From positions 992,001-1,056,000 of the forward strand of contig NZ_FRCS01000001.1 of assembly GCF_900143005.1 (NCBI RefSeq): a stretch of DNA of 64,000 nt. Direction: 5' to 3'. A program made the translations under genes and the position numbers. Positions 9,568 through 18,094 of this stretch are shown one piece after another (within the stretch, counting starts at the first letter, position 1; every line of letters starts with the position of its first letter). This DNA is from Cryptosporangium aurantiacum (lineage in GTDB: Bacteria > Actinomycetota > Actinomycetes > Mycobacteriales > Cryptosporangiaceae). Under the pieces are notes generated by a model. That model did no database searches. It was not told the DNA's origin and saw only the letters and a program-made list of their open reading frames with translations.

Positions 9568-11331
9568 ATGGCGTCGCTGCTGTTGTCGAGGCGGGACCTG
9601 GAATTCCTGCTGTACGAGTGGCTCGACGTCGAAGCGCTGACCAAGCGCCCGTACTACGCCGACCACTCGCGCGACACGTTCGACGCCGCGATGGACCTGG
9701 CGGAGGAGGTCGCGACCGAGCACTTCGCGACCCACAACAAGCGCGCCGACGCCGAGGAACCACAGTTCGACGGTGTACGCGTGACGATGATTCCCGAGGT
9801 CAAGCAGGCGCTCGACGTCCTCGCCGAGACCGGGTTGCTGTCCGCGGCGCTACCGGCGGAGGTCGGCGGTGGCCAGGTGCCCGGCGTCGTCGCGCGGGCC
9901 TGTTTCGCCTGGTTCCAGGCGGCGAACGTCGGCACCGCCGCGTACCCGTTCCTCACGCTCGGCAACGCGAACCTGCTGCTCACGCACGGCAGCCAGGAGC
10001 TGGTCGACCGGTACGTCCGCCCGATGCTCGAAGGGCGTTTCCACGGGACGATGTGCCTCTCCGAGCCGCAGGCCGGTTCGTCGCTGGCGGACATCGTCAC
10101 GAGGGCAGAGCCCCAGGACGACGGCACGTACCGGGTCTTCGGCAACAAGATGTGGATCTCCGGCGGTGACCACGAGCTCGGCGAGAACATCGTCCACCTG
10201 GTGCTGGCGAAGATCCCCGGCGGCCCGGCGGGCGTCAAGGGCATCTCGCTGTTGGTCGTGCCGAAGTTTCTCCCGGACGGCGCGCGGAACGACGTCGTCC
10301 TGGCTGGTTTGAACCACAAGATGGGCTACCGCGGGACCACCAACACGATGTTGAACTTCGGCGAAGGCGGAGCCGGAGCCGTCGGGTACCTGGTGGGGGA
10401 GCCGCACCGCGGCCTGACCTACATGTTCCACATGATGAACGAGGCGCGGATCGGCGTCGGCGGCGGCGCGACCGCGCTCGGCTACACCGGGTACCTGAAG
10501 GCGCTGGACTACGCGAAGAACCGTCCGCAGGGCAGGCCGGTCGCGGGCAAGGACCCGAACGCCCCGCAGGTGCCGATCATCGAGCACCCGGACGTCCGGC
10601 GGATGCTGCTCGCGCAGAAGTCCTACGTGGAAGGCGCGCTCGCGCTCAACCTGTACTGCGCCCGCCTGCTGGACGAGGAGCGCACCGCGCCGGAGGCCGC
10701 CGACCGCGACCGGGCGCACCTGCTGCTCGACGTGCTGACGCCGATCGCGAAGAGCTGGCCGTCGCAGTGGTGCCTGGAGGCCAACGACCTGGCGATCCAG
10801 GTGCACGGTGGTTACGGGTACACCCGCGAGTACGACGTCGAGCAGCACTACCGCGACAACCGGCTGAACCCGATCCACGAGGGGACCCATGGCATCCAGG
10901 GTCTCGACCTGCTCGGCCGCAAGGTCGTGATGCAGGGCGGCGCCGGGTTGGCGCTGCTCGGCGCGACGCTCGGGGAGACCGTGGCGCGGGCGACCGCGGC
11001 CGGCGGCGAGGCGGCGGTGCTCGGCGCGGCGCTGGGAGCGGCCGCCGAGCGGGTCGGGGCCGTGACCGCGACGCTCTGGGGGTCCGGTGACCCCGAGGTG
11101 GCGCTGGCCAACGCGTCGATCTATCTGGAGGCCGTGGGGCACACGGTCGTGGCGTGGATGTGGTTGGAGCAGTTCCTCGCCGCTGATGCCCGGGAGGGCG
11201 CGTTCTACGACGGCAAACGCCAGGCCGCGCGCTACTTCTACCGCTACGAGCTCCCGAAGACCGGCCCCCAGTTCGACCTGCTCGTGTCCCTCGACCGCAC
11301 CACCCTCGACACGTCGTCGGACTGGTTCTAA
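9568..11331 (+). CDS. Large acyl-CoA dehydrogenase with extended C-terminal domain
   Basis: 587 residues, about 200 longer than the short-chain type, fitting the subfamily with an acyl-CoA dehydrogenase C-terminal extension (FadE5-like). Motifs: MCLSEPQAGSSLADIVTRAE, a long FAD-binding middle, QVHGGYGYTREYDVEQHYRD and NPIHEGTHGIQGLDLLGRKV, with the Glu in HEGT at the catalytic base position. Good ribosome-binding site (GAGGGAG) before ATG 9568. It belongs to the same beta-oxidation unit as 8028-9185. Bacterial members act on a broad range of straight-chain acyl-CoAs. Confidence 0.9.
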   Translation: MASLLLSRRDLEFLLYEWLDVEALTKRPYYADHSRDTFDAAMDLAEEVATEHFATHNKRADAEEPQFDGVRVTMIPEVKQALDVLAETGLLSAALPAEVGGGQVPGVVARACFAWFQAANVGTAAYPFLTLGNANLLLTHGSQELVDRYVRPMLEGRFHGTMCLSEPQAGSSLADIVTRAEPQDDGTYRVFGNKMWISGGDHELGENIVHLVLAKIPGGPAGVKGISLLVVPKFLPDGARNDVVLAGLNHKMGYRGTTNTMLNFGEGGAGAVGYLVGEPHRGLTYMFHMMNEARIGVGGGATALGYTGYLKALDYAKNRPQGRPVAGKDPNAPQVPIIEHPDVRRMLLAQKSYVEGALALNLYCARLLDEERTAPEAADRDRAHLLLDVLTPIAKSWPSQWCLEANDLAIQVHGGYGYTREYDVEQHYRDNRLNPIHEGTHGIQGLDLLGRKVVMQGGAGLALLGATLGETVARATAAGGEAAVLGAALGAAAERVGAVTATLWGSGDPEVALANASIYLEAVGHTVVAWMWLEQFLAADAREGAFYDGKRQAARYFYRYELPKTGPQFDLLVSLDRTTLDTSSDWF

Positions 11332-11993
11332 GCGACGGTCTCCACCGTGTCCTCGTAGCCGTGCATCCAGACCGCGGCGTCGAGGACGCGGAGCAGGCTG
11401 ATGTCGGAGATGCCGCCGATGTCGTCCCGGATCGAGGCCAGTGATTTCGCGCGCTCGGGATCGGTGTGGAACCACGAGTGCAGGCAGTGTGTGATGTCCC
11501 GCGGCTTGCCCAGCACGCGCGCCACCACGATGTCGTAGCAGGGCAGCAGGTGCGGCCGCTTCCGGGCCAGCAGCTTGGTGGCGGTCATCCGTCCGAGGTG
11601 CGGGAAGTCATCGCTGAGCAGCATGCTCGCGAGCGTCCCGGCCGCCGACGCCGGGTCGATCTCGGATTTCGGCGCCTCGTAGATCGGGGTGTGCGGGATC
11701 CGCCGGAGCAGCGCGGAGAGCCGGTTGGCGTGCGTCTCCAGGATCGCGATCGCGGACACCGGCTTGATGTCGGTGCCGAGGCACCGGACCGCGGTCAGGT
11801 CCGCGGCGGTGAACTGGTGGGCGACGTCGGCGCGGTCGCCACCGCCGTCCAGCCGCTCGAAACGTGCCCCGGTGTAGAGGTCGGTGTTGAAGTACCGACC
11901 GACGTTGACGATCGCGGCCTGGCGCAGGTCTCCGTACACGAACCGGTCGAGTGTGTGATGCGCGAACTGGTAGTCGGGTGAAGTCTCGGACAC
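11328..11993 (-). CDS. Uncharacterised protein, DUF6308-like
   Basis: 221 residues from GTG 11993, chosen because AGGTGA lies four bases upstream; a TTG at 12038 would add 15 residues. The segment FTAADLTAVRCLGTDIKPVS, followed by a long helix and MTATKLLARKRPHLLPCYD, resembles the DUF6308 family of actinobacteria, a helical protein with a possible helix-hairpin-helix-like TKLLARKRP turn. No catalytic motif is certain and the function is unknown. It converges with the acyl-CoA dehydrogenase, overlapping its last 4 bp. Confidence 0.6.
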   Translation of the reverse strand: MSETSPDYQFAHHTLDRFVYGDLRQAAIVNVGRYFNTDLYTGARFERLDGGGDRADVAHQFTAADLTAVRCLGTDIKPVSAIAILETHANRLSALLRRIPHTPIYEAPKSEIDPASAAGTLASMLLSDDFPHLGRMTATKLLARKRPHLLPCYDIVVARVLGKPRDITHCLHSWFHTDPERAKSLASIRDDIGGISDISLLRVLDAAVWMHGYEDTVETVA

Positions 11994-12144
11994 GCTGTCA
12001 CCTGCGCTCTCGTGGACTGGACCGGTTCGGGCCGACAATCACTCCCAATATAGGTGGTTATTTCCGTTTTACGCGAGACTGGCCGGATGCCGTGCGTGGC
12101 CCGCGGGAATACGGTCGCGGGGGAGCGAGGAGAACGGAGCCGCG

Positions 12145-13131
12145 ATGAGCACGGAGACGCCCCCGAAGGAGTTCGAGCGCGCGCCCAACCACTTCACCGA
12201 CCGGGTCGGGTCACCCGACTGGCCGCTGGAGGCCGGACGCTACCGCCTGGTCGTCAGCCGGGCCTGTCCCTGGGCGAGCCGCGCGGTCATCGTCCGGCGG
12301 CTGCTCGGGCTGGAGTCCGCGCTGTCGATGGCCGTCGCCGACCCTATCCAGGATGAGCGGAGCTGGCGGTTCACGCTCGATCCGGACGGGCGGGATCCGG
12401 TCCTCGGCATCCGGTACCTCGGCGAGGCCTACTACGCCCGCGAGCCGGAGTACGACGGTGGGATCAGCGTCCCGGCGATCGTCGACGTGCCCAGCGGCAA
12501 GCTGGTCAGCAACGACTACCCGGAGATCACGCTCAACCTGGAGATCGACTGGGCGCCGCTGCACCGCGACGGCGCGCCCGACCTCTACCCGGAACCGCTG
12601 CGGGACGAGATCGACGAGGTCAACGACGCGGTGTTCCGGGAGGTCAACAACGGGGTGTACATGGCCGGGTTCGCCACGCGCCAGCGCTCCTACGAGCGGG
12701 TCGCGCACCGGCTGTTCGAGCGCCTCGACGCGCTGGAGGAGCGGCTCACCGACGGCCGGTACCTGGTCGGCGACACGATCACCGAGGCCGACATCCGGCT
12801 GTGGGTGACGCTGGTGCGGTTCGACGCCGTGTACCACGGCCACTTCAAGTGCAACCGGCGCAAGCTCGCCGAGTACCCGGCGCTGTGGGCCTACGCCCGC
12901 GACCTGTTCCAGACGCCCGGCTTCGGCGACACGGTCAACTTCGACCACATCACCCGGCACTACTACCAGGTGCACCGGAACATCAACCCGACCGGGATCG
13001 TGCCGATCGGCCCGGACCTGCGGCTCTGGCTGACCCCGCACGGCCGGGAGGACCTCGGTGGGCGCCCGTTCGGTGACGGGACGCCGCCCGGCCCGGTGCC
13101 GCCCGGCGAGACCGTGCCCCCGATCGGCTGA
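12145..13131 (+). CDS. Glutathionyl-hydroquinone reductase-like (xi-class GST fold) protein
   Basis: 328 residues. N-terminal thioredoxin fold with catalytic CPWA (SRACPWASRAVIVRRLLG, Cys about residue 43), VPAIVDVPSGKLVSNDYPEI binding loop, and a helical C-terminal GST domain containing DTITEADIRLWVTLVRFDAV and a conserved Tyr-rich segment near HITRHYYQVHRNINP. YqjG/xi-GSTs reduce glutathionyl-hydroquinones; most actinomycetes lack glutathione and use mycothiol, so a mycothiolated substrate is plausible but inferred. The Pro-Gly-rich tail is followed at once by a 13-bp tandem repeat. Confidence 0.88.
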   Translation: MSTETPPKEFERAPNHFTDRVGSPDWPLEAGRYRLVVSRACPWASRAVIVRRLLGLESALSMAVADPIQDERSWRFTLDPDGRDPVLGIRYLGEAYYAREPEYDGGISVPAIVDVPSGKLVSNDYPEITLNLEIDWAPLHRDGAPDLYPEPLRDEIDEVNDAVFREVNNGVYMAGFATRQRSYERVAHRLFERLDALEERLTDGRYLVGDTITEADIRLWVTLVRFDAVYHGHFKCNRRKLAEYPALWAYARDLFQTPGFGDTVNFDHITRHYYQVHRNINPTGIVPIGPDLRLWLTPHGREDLGGRPFGDGTPPGPVPPGETVPPIG

Positions 13132-13140
13132 CGTGGTCGG

Positions 13141-13205
13141 TTCGCGGGGTCGGTTCGCGGGGTCGGTTCGCGGGGTCGGTTCGCGGGGTCGGTTCGCCGG
13201 GTCGG
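13141..13205. repeat. 13-bp tandem repeat, five units
   Basis: TTCGCGGGGTCGG is repeated five times head to tail, the last unit with one change (TTCGCCGGGTCGG). It fills the gap between the GST-like gene and the LPMO gene (convergent stops at 13131 and 13216). No open frame or hairpin with a T-run explains it. Confidence 0.95.
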
Positions 13206-13215
13206 CGCGGTGCGG

Positions 13216-14169
13216 CTAGCCGCGGCGGTGGCGGGGGCGTGGGCGGTAACGGAGCGCGAGCAGGCCGATCGTCCCGATGACGGCCAGCATGGCCGCGATC
13301 CCGGCCACCACCGGCCATCGGCTGCTGTTCATCATTCCGGTCGGTTCCTGCGCCGCGACCGGTGACGGGTCGACCGCGTCCGCCTCGTCCGCCGTGTCCC
13401 TGGCGTCCGCGGCGTCCGCGGCGTCCGCGGTTCCGCCTGCGGCGGCGGTCGGCTCGTCGCCTGCGCTCCCCGCTGCCGGTGCGACGGACGCCTGCCGCGA
13501 CGGCGTCGCCGCGGCAGTTTTTTCGGTGCCCTTCGACGGCGGGAAGACGACGTCCGAGCAGGAGTAGTACGTGTCGGCCGTGCTCGAGTTCTGCCAGATC
13601 GTGTAGACGACGTGCTGCCCGGCCCGGCCGGTCGGCATCCGTCCGGGCAGGACATACGCGCCGCCGGTGCGGCGGGGGTCGGTGATCGAGAGGAACGGCT
13701 TGCTCTCCAGGTCGGCCCAGCGCAGCGCGCGGCCCGGCTGGTATCCCGGCTTGGTGACGTAGAGCCGGAACGTGCCCTCGTGCGGGATCGTCGTCCGGTA
13801 CCGGAACGTGAACGTCGCGCCCGGCGTGACCTGGGTCGTCGGCCAGTCCGCGCGGGCCAGGTCGAGTCCGGCGTACTTCGCCAGCCCACCGCTGCAGAGC
13901 TTCCCGTCCGGGATCACCGAGCGGTCCCGGCCGTTCACGTTCGCCACCCGCAGGTTGTCCCACGCCGCCGCGGCGCCCGGCTCGCTGGCCGCGATCGCCG
14001 CCGTGCAGGCCGCTGATCGTGCGTCCTTTCCGCCGTCGGGACCGCACGCCGCCGCGCGCGAGACCGGAGCGGTGAGAGCGCCATGGGCCGACGCCGCGTC
14101 GGCGGGCAGGCCGAGCGCGACCAGTAGCCCGAGGAGCGCACCGACGCCTGCCAGCCGGAGCTTGTTCAC
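13216..14169 (-). CDS. Lytic polysaccharide monooxygenase (AA10) with C-terminal membrane anchor
   Basis: 317 residues from GTG 14169, which has AGGAGG eight bases upstream. A signal peptide ends ASA, exposing the mature N-terminal His of HGALTAPVSR. The second copper His is in TIPHEGTFRLY, and the domain ends with YTIWQNSSTADTYYSCSDVVF, all hallmarks of AA10 copper LPMOs that oxidatively cleave chitin or cellulose. Instead of a carbohydrate-binding module there is a Thr/Ala/Asp-rich linker (~residues 200-270), one transmembrane helix (WPVVAGIAAMLAVIGTIGLL) and a basic tail, so the enzyme should stay tethered to the cell surface. The gene is divergent from a LacI regulator with an operator between them. 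Confidence 0.9.
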   Translation of the reverse strand: MNKLRLAGVGALLGLLVALGLPADAASAHGALTAPVSRAAACGPDGGKDARSAACTAAIAASEPGAAAAWDNLRVANVNGRDRSVIPDGKLCSGGLAKYAGLDLARADWPTTQVTPGATFTFRYRTTIPHEGTFRLYVTKPGYQPGRALRWADLESKPFLSITDPRRTGGAYVLPGRMPTGRAGQHVVYTIWQNSSTADTYYSCSDVVFPPSKGTEKTAAATPSRQASVAPAAGSAGDEPTAAAGGTADAADAADARDTADEADAVDPSPVAAQEPTGMMNSSRWPVVAGIAAMLAVIGTIGLLALRYRPRPRHRRG

Positions 14170-14378
14170 CGGTGAACCCTCCTTCACCCGGGCAGCCGCC
14201 ACCGGAACAGGCGGCCGCCTAACTCTGGGTACGCACGCGCGCTACGAGGGGTTCAGTCATGCTCGGGGCTCGCCCGTGCTGCCGGCTCTGATCCACGGTC
14301 TGGTCTCGAACCGGAGACGTGTTACCGCGGTATTGACAGCGCCCCTGTGCCTGCGCGGTACTGTGTCGGTCGACCAAC

Positions 14379-14394
14379 GAGAAAGCGCTCTCTC
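14379..14394. promoter_or_regulatory. LacI/CebR-type operator
   Basis: GAGAAAGCGCTCTCTC is a dyad around AGCGCT with 7 of 8 arm positions paired. It matches the general LacI-family operator form (central CG; Streptomyces CebR uses TGGGAGCGCTCCCA). It lies ~115 bp upstream of the LacI gene and 210 bp upstream of the LPMO gene. Confidence 0.65.
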
Positions 14395-14509
14395 TGGGCT
14401 TCGGTGCCGTCGTGGGTGGCCCCCGTCCCGTGACTGTCGCGAAGAGACGGTTGGGCGCGCCGCGCGCAGGTCGGGCGGCGCTTCGACGGACGGAATCGGG
14501 GGTGTGCCG

Positions 14510-15559
14510 GTGGCGAGCGGGGTCCGGTCGGGCTGGGGCCCGCGTCCGACGCTGGATGCGGTGGCCGAACTCGCGGGTGTCTCGCGGGCAACGGTGTCCC
14601 GGGTGGTGAACCAGTCCTCGAAAGTGGGCCCCGAGGTGCGGGCACGCGTCGAGGATGCGATCCGCACGCTCGGGTACGTGCCGAACCCGGTGGCCCGTAG
14701 CCTGGTCACTCGCCGTACCGACGCGGTCGCGCTGGTCGTCGGCGAGCCCTCGAACATGGTGATGACCGACCCGTGGCTCTCCCGGTTGATCCTCGCCACC
14801 AGCCGTGAACTCGGCGACGCGGGGCGTCAGGCCGTGCTGCTGTTGACCGGCGGCGTCGCCGACGACCACGACCGGATCTCGCGGTACCTCGCGGGCGGGC
14901 ACGTCGACGGGGCGATCGTGCTGTCCGTGCACCGCACCGACCCGCTCGGACCCGCGCTCCGGGACCTTCCGGTGCCGGTGATGTTCGGCGGGCGGCCGTG
15001 GGTCGACGACCTCGGCTCCGCCGGCTCGATCGACGTCGACCAGCGTGATGGCGCGCGACGTGCGGTCGAGCACCTCGTCGGTCTCGGACGTCGTCGGATC
15101 GCGACGATCACCGGGTCGCTCGACCAGCGGGCGGCCGTCGAGCGGCTGGACGGGTATCGCGGTGTGCTCGAGGAGTACCGGGACACGCTCGGCGAACCGG
15201 ACCCCGACCTGATCGCGCACGGTGACTTCACCCGCGGCGGCGGCGAGCGGGCGATGACCGAGCTGCTCGAACGGACGCCGGACTTGGACGCGGTGTTCGC
15301 GGCGAGCGACCTGACCGCGGCCGGGGCGCTCGCCGTCCTGCGGCGTGCGGGCCGGCGGGTGCCCGAGGACGTGGCGGTGATCGGGTTCGACGACCTCGAG
15401 GAGGTCGCCGCCTGGACCGAGCCGCCGCTGACCACCGTGCACCAGCCGGTGAGCGCGTTCGGGCGGCGGTTGGTCGAGGCGCTGCTCACGATGCTGACGG
15501 GTGGCGAGCCGGTGCGCGAGGTGCTCCCGGTTCACCTGGTGCGCCGCGCGTCGGCGTAG
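14510..15559 (+). CDS. LacI-family transcriptional regulator
   Basis: 349 residues. The HTH PTLDAVAELAGVSRATVSRV with VNQSSKVGPEVRARVEDAIR is a canonical LacI headpiece plus hinge region; the rest is a ribose-binding-protein-like core (DGAIVLSVHRTD, RRAVEHLVGLGRRRIATITG, DAVFAASDLTAAGALAVLRR, VAVIGFDDLE). GTG 14510 is the preferred start; GTG 14504 is possible. With the AGCGCT-centred operator upstream and the divergent LPMO, it probably senses a mono- or oligosaccharide from polysaccharide breakdown and represses itself and perhaps the LPMO. Confidence 0.9.
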   Translation: MASGVRSGWGPRPTLDAVAELAGVSRATVSRVVNQSSKVGPEVRARVEDAIRTLGYVPNPVARSLVTRRTDAVALVVGEPSNMVMTDPWLSRLILATSRELGDAGRQAVLLLTGGVADDHDRISRYLAGGHVDGAIVLSVHRTDPLGPALRDLPVPVMFGGRPWVDDLGSAGSIDVDQRDGARRAVEHLVGLGRRRIATITGSLDQRAAVERLDGYRGVLEEYRDTLGEPDPDLIAHGDFTRGGGERAMTELLERTPDLDAVFAASDLTAAGALAVLRRAGRRVPEDVAVIGFDDLEEVAAWTEPPLTTVHQPVSAFGRRLVEALLTMLTGGEPVREVLPVHLVRRASA

Positions 15560-15570
15560 CGCGCGTGGCG

Positions 15571-15690
15571 GTGCTCGTCCGCAGGGGCCTGTGCTCGTCC
15601 GCGGGGGCCTGTGCTCGTCCGCATGGGTCTGTGCTCGTCCGCAGGGGCCTGTGCTCGTCCGCGGGGGCCTGTGCTCGTCCGCGGGGGTGG
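15571..15690. repeat. 20-bp tandem repeat, six units
   Basis: GTGCTCGTCCGCRGGGGCCT is repeated six times directly after the LacI stop, with single-base variation (GCAGGGG, GCGGGGG, GCATGGGT). It is non-coding by position. Together with the hairpin at 15823-15868 it makes up most of the ~500-bp gap before the convergent MBL gene; nothing else was recognised in 15691-15822 and 15869-16068. Confidence 0.93.
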
Positions 15691-15822
15691 TCTCGTACGC
15701 GCCGTCGGCGGTGAGGGCGCCGTCCGTGGGGCGGTGCCGTTCGCGCCGTTAGTCGGTTCGTGGTGGACGTTTGTGTCGGCCGGTTCCTCTGTGGTTGTCC
15801 GATCGTCGGGGTGGGCGGTGAA

Positions 15823-15868
15823 TGGGTGACCCGTAGCAGGTGTGTACGCACCCGCTACGGGTCACCCA
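15823..15868. terminator. Long hairpin between convergent genes
   Basis: Arms TGGGTGACCCGTAGCAGGTG and CACCCGCTACGGGTCACCCA pair at 19 of 20 positions around a 6-nt loop. No T-run follows, as is usual in high-GC actinobacteria. It lies between the converging LacI and MBL genes and probably stops transcription from both sides. Confidence 0.65.
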
Positions 15869-16068
15869 CGTGCGGCCGCCAGCCCGGCAAATGGGAAGCC
15901 GGGACTGCGACTAGCGGATCTCGGTCGAGGTTGCTCGAATGCCGGGACGCACCGCCCGGCTGCTGGACGCACCGGTGGTCGAGCCCGAACGATGCGGCGT
16001 GGAGCACGTGATAGCGAGCCCTCGGCCACATCGTTCCGAGCGGAGCGGCGATAGCGCCGCGCTTCCGC

Positions 16069-17007
16069 TCAGGCGTAACAGGTGAGCGGCTTGCCGCCGT
16101 TGAACGTCACCATGTCACCGAGAATCCGGGGAATGTCGAGCGGAGCGCCGAGCGGGAGGCCGTCGAGCTCGGCGTAGGCACGATGCAGGTTGCCGACGAT
16201 GCGCTCGCTGTCGGTCAACTCCGCGTACCGGCCCAGATCGGTCTCCCGGGCGGCGTCCAGCGGTGACAGACCCGCATCCTTCGCCGCGCGGGCGGTGTCC
16301 TGCACGAACTCCAGGTACTCCAGGACCGTGCCGATCACCTCCGGACCGCACACCGGCCCGTGCCCCGGGACGATCGTCGTGGGTTGGAGCGGCGCGATGA
16401 CCTCGGACAGCACCCGAATCGACCCGGCCACCGAGCCCGACATCAGGAACGGCGTGCCGCCGTTGAACACCAGGTCACCGGCGTACAGCACGGACCGCTC
16501 CGGGACCCAGACGATCGAGTCGTTCGTGGTGTGTGCCGGCATCCCGACGTGCCGCACCTCGCACCGTAGGTCGTCGACCCAGAGCGTCACGCGCTCGCGG
16601 TAGGTGAGGAACGGTGCCGCGGTCGGGAGCGTGCCAAGATCGAACGGCTCCCAGACGGCCTGGACCAGGGGCAGGCCGCGCAGCACCTCCGTCCGGGTCT
16701 CCTCGTGCGCGACGATCGCCGCTTCGCGAAACAGCGCGTTGCCGACCGTATGGTCAGGGTGGCTGTGAGTGTTCACCAGTACGCGCATCGGTTGATCGGT
16801 CACCGAGGCGACCGAGTCCCGAAACGCACGGGTACGCCGCTCGGTGGCGCAGGCATCCACCAGCGTGACGCCGTCGCGGCCGACGAGGAAGCCCGTGTTG
16901 TTGATGAACCAGCTGCCGTCCGGCTGGATGTAGGCGTAGAGGCCGCCGCCGAGATCCTCGATCAGCGCGGCGTCGATCGAGGTGTGGTCGTGCGGTGATG
17001 TGCTCAC
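16069..17007 (-). CDS. MBL-fold metallo-hydrolase
   Basis: 312 residues from GTG 17007 with GGAGGGAC upstream. Metal motif NTHSHPDHTVGN (HxHxDH), further His in MPAHTTNDSI, Asp in YAGDLVFNGG and His in VPGHGPVCGPE complete a dinuclear site. The long C-terminal helical part (EYLEFVQDTARAAKDAGLSP) is typical of glyoxalase II/quinoprotein-hydrolase-like members. Substrate unknown. Longer open frame upstream of 17007 is repeat-derived and not believed to be translated. Confidence 0.87.
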   Translation of the reverse strand: MSTSPHDHTSIDAALIEDLGGGLYAYIQPDGSWFINNTGFLVGRDGVTLVDACATERRTRAFRDSVASVTDQPMRVLVNTHSHPDHTVGNALFREAAIVAHEETRTEVLRGLPLVQAVWEPFDLGTLPTAAPFLTYRERVTLWVDDLRCEVRHVGMPAHTTNDSIVWVPERSVLYAGDLVFNGGTPFLMSGSVAGSIRVLSEVIAPLQPTTIVPGHGPVCGPEVIGTVLEYLEFVQDTARAAKDAGLSPLDAARETDLGRYAELTDSERIVGNLHRAYAELDGLPLGAPLDIPRILGDMVTFNGGKPLTCYA

Positions 17008-17177
17008 GTCGGTCCCTCCGGTCACGGTGCGCGCGCCGGGACCGCCTGGCCCCGGCGCTCGTTGGCACGCTAGTGCCAACGGCGGACATCGCGCCGTGAT
17101 CCGCCGAAATCCGGCCCATCCGGACGCAGCGCGCCGCCCGGGCATGCCCCGCCCGGCGCCTGCCCCGCTCCGCGCTC
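17008..17177. other. Intergenic start of the 17.0-18.1 kb gene-poor interval
   Basis: About 1.09 kb between the MBL gene and the stop of the SANT-like gene has no convincing gene on either strand. It contains the 40-bp repeat array (17178-17380), a duplicated GCGGCGTCGCGCCGGGC element near 17480-17518, and the dyad at 17606-17642. From 17643 to 18094 nothing clear was seen; open frames there are Arg/Gly/Ala-rich with no domain. Confidence 0.6.
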
Positions 17178-17380
17178 GCGCAGCTTCCGTGCCGCGCGTC
17201 CGCCGCGCGTCCGCCGTGTGCCGGGCCTGCGCAGCTTCTGTGCCGCGCGTCCGCCGTGTGCCGGGCCTGCGCAGCTTCTGTGCCGCGCGTCCGCCGTGTG
17301 CCGGGCCCGCGCAGCTTCTGTGCCGCGCGTCCACCGCGTGCCGCGCCCGCGCAGCTCTCGTGCCGCGCATCACGCGCAAT
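17178..17380. repeat. 40-bp tandem repeat, about four to five units
   Basis: Units starting GCGCAGCTTCTGTGCCGCGC begin at 17229, 17269, 17309 and (diverged) 17349, each 40 bp long; an earlier, 51-bp variant begins at 17178. The inner copies at 17229 and 17269 are identical. Six-frame translations are Arg/Cys/Ala-rich and unlike proteins, so the array is taken as non-coding. Confidence 0.9.
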
Positions 17381-17605
17381 CACAGCCCGCTCCCACCCGC
17401 GCCGTGCCGGGCCGGCTCGCGTAGTGCGCAACCCGCGCGGTCGCAGCGCGCCGCCCCCGATCACGCCCCGTGCGGCTGCCGCGGCGTCGCGCCGGGCGAC
17501 CGCGGCGTCGCGCCGGGCTGCTCGGACTACGCGCGGGGCAGCGTGCGGGTCAGTCCTTGGCCGCTGATTAGGGCCGCATGCCCAGGTAGAGCCAGCCGCT
17601 CGCCG

Positions 17606-17642
17606 CATACTGCTGTTTCCGGTGCTCCGAAACAGCAATATG
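17606..17642. promoter_or_regulatory. 37-bp dyad of unknown function
   Basis: CATACTGCTGTTTC and GAAACAGCAATATG pair at 13 of 14 positions around a 9-base centre. It is AT-rich compared with its surroundings. No gene starts immediately beside it; the form suits a protein-binding site or a leftover mobile-element end. Confidence 0.45.
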
Positions 17643-18094
17643 TGGTTCGCCTCGATCGGTGCCTGCGGTATCGACCTCCAGATATGGTGCGCACGCCGCG
17701 CCCGAATCCGGCTCAGTCGGACGTACCAGCGCGCCTGAGCGCGGAGGCGCGGCGCAGCCACTGCTCGGCGCACAGCCGCTATCACAACGGAGCAGCCGAT
17801 GGCCTCTACCGTGGGGCCCGCTCAGGACGAGGACGGCGTCCGCGCGCGACGACCCCTCACTGGTGACCGTTGCGGCTACGCGCGTGTGCGGCGGACCTGG
17901 GCTCGGCGTTTCAGATCGTCGCGCCGCCGCCGTTCGATCCCTGGGCGGGCCGCCTGCAGCCGTCGGGTTGGCTGCTGGGCGGGCCGCTCATGGTCGCGAG
18001 GGACGCTGCGGGGTTGGGCGGCGTGGCGGTCGGGTTGGGTGCCTGGCCGTGCCGTGCGCGGCACCGGGTTGGCCGCTGGGGGCGTGCGCGGCTG

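Noticed and set aside
17008-17379. N-terminal extension of the MBL hydrolase
   Set aside because: It would be made of the 40-bp repeats, and GTG 17007 has a proper GGAGGGAC ribosome-binding site.
17178-17380. CRISPR-like array
   Set aside because: Units are contiguous 40-bp tandem repeats without unique spacers, not palindromic, and no cas genes are near.
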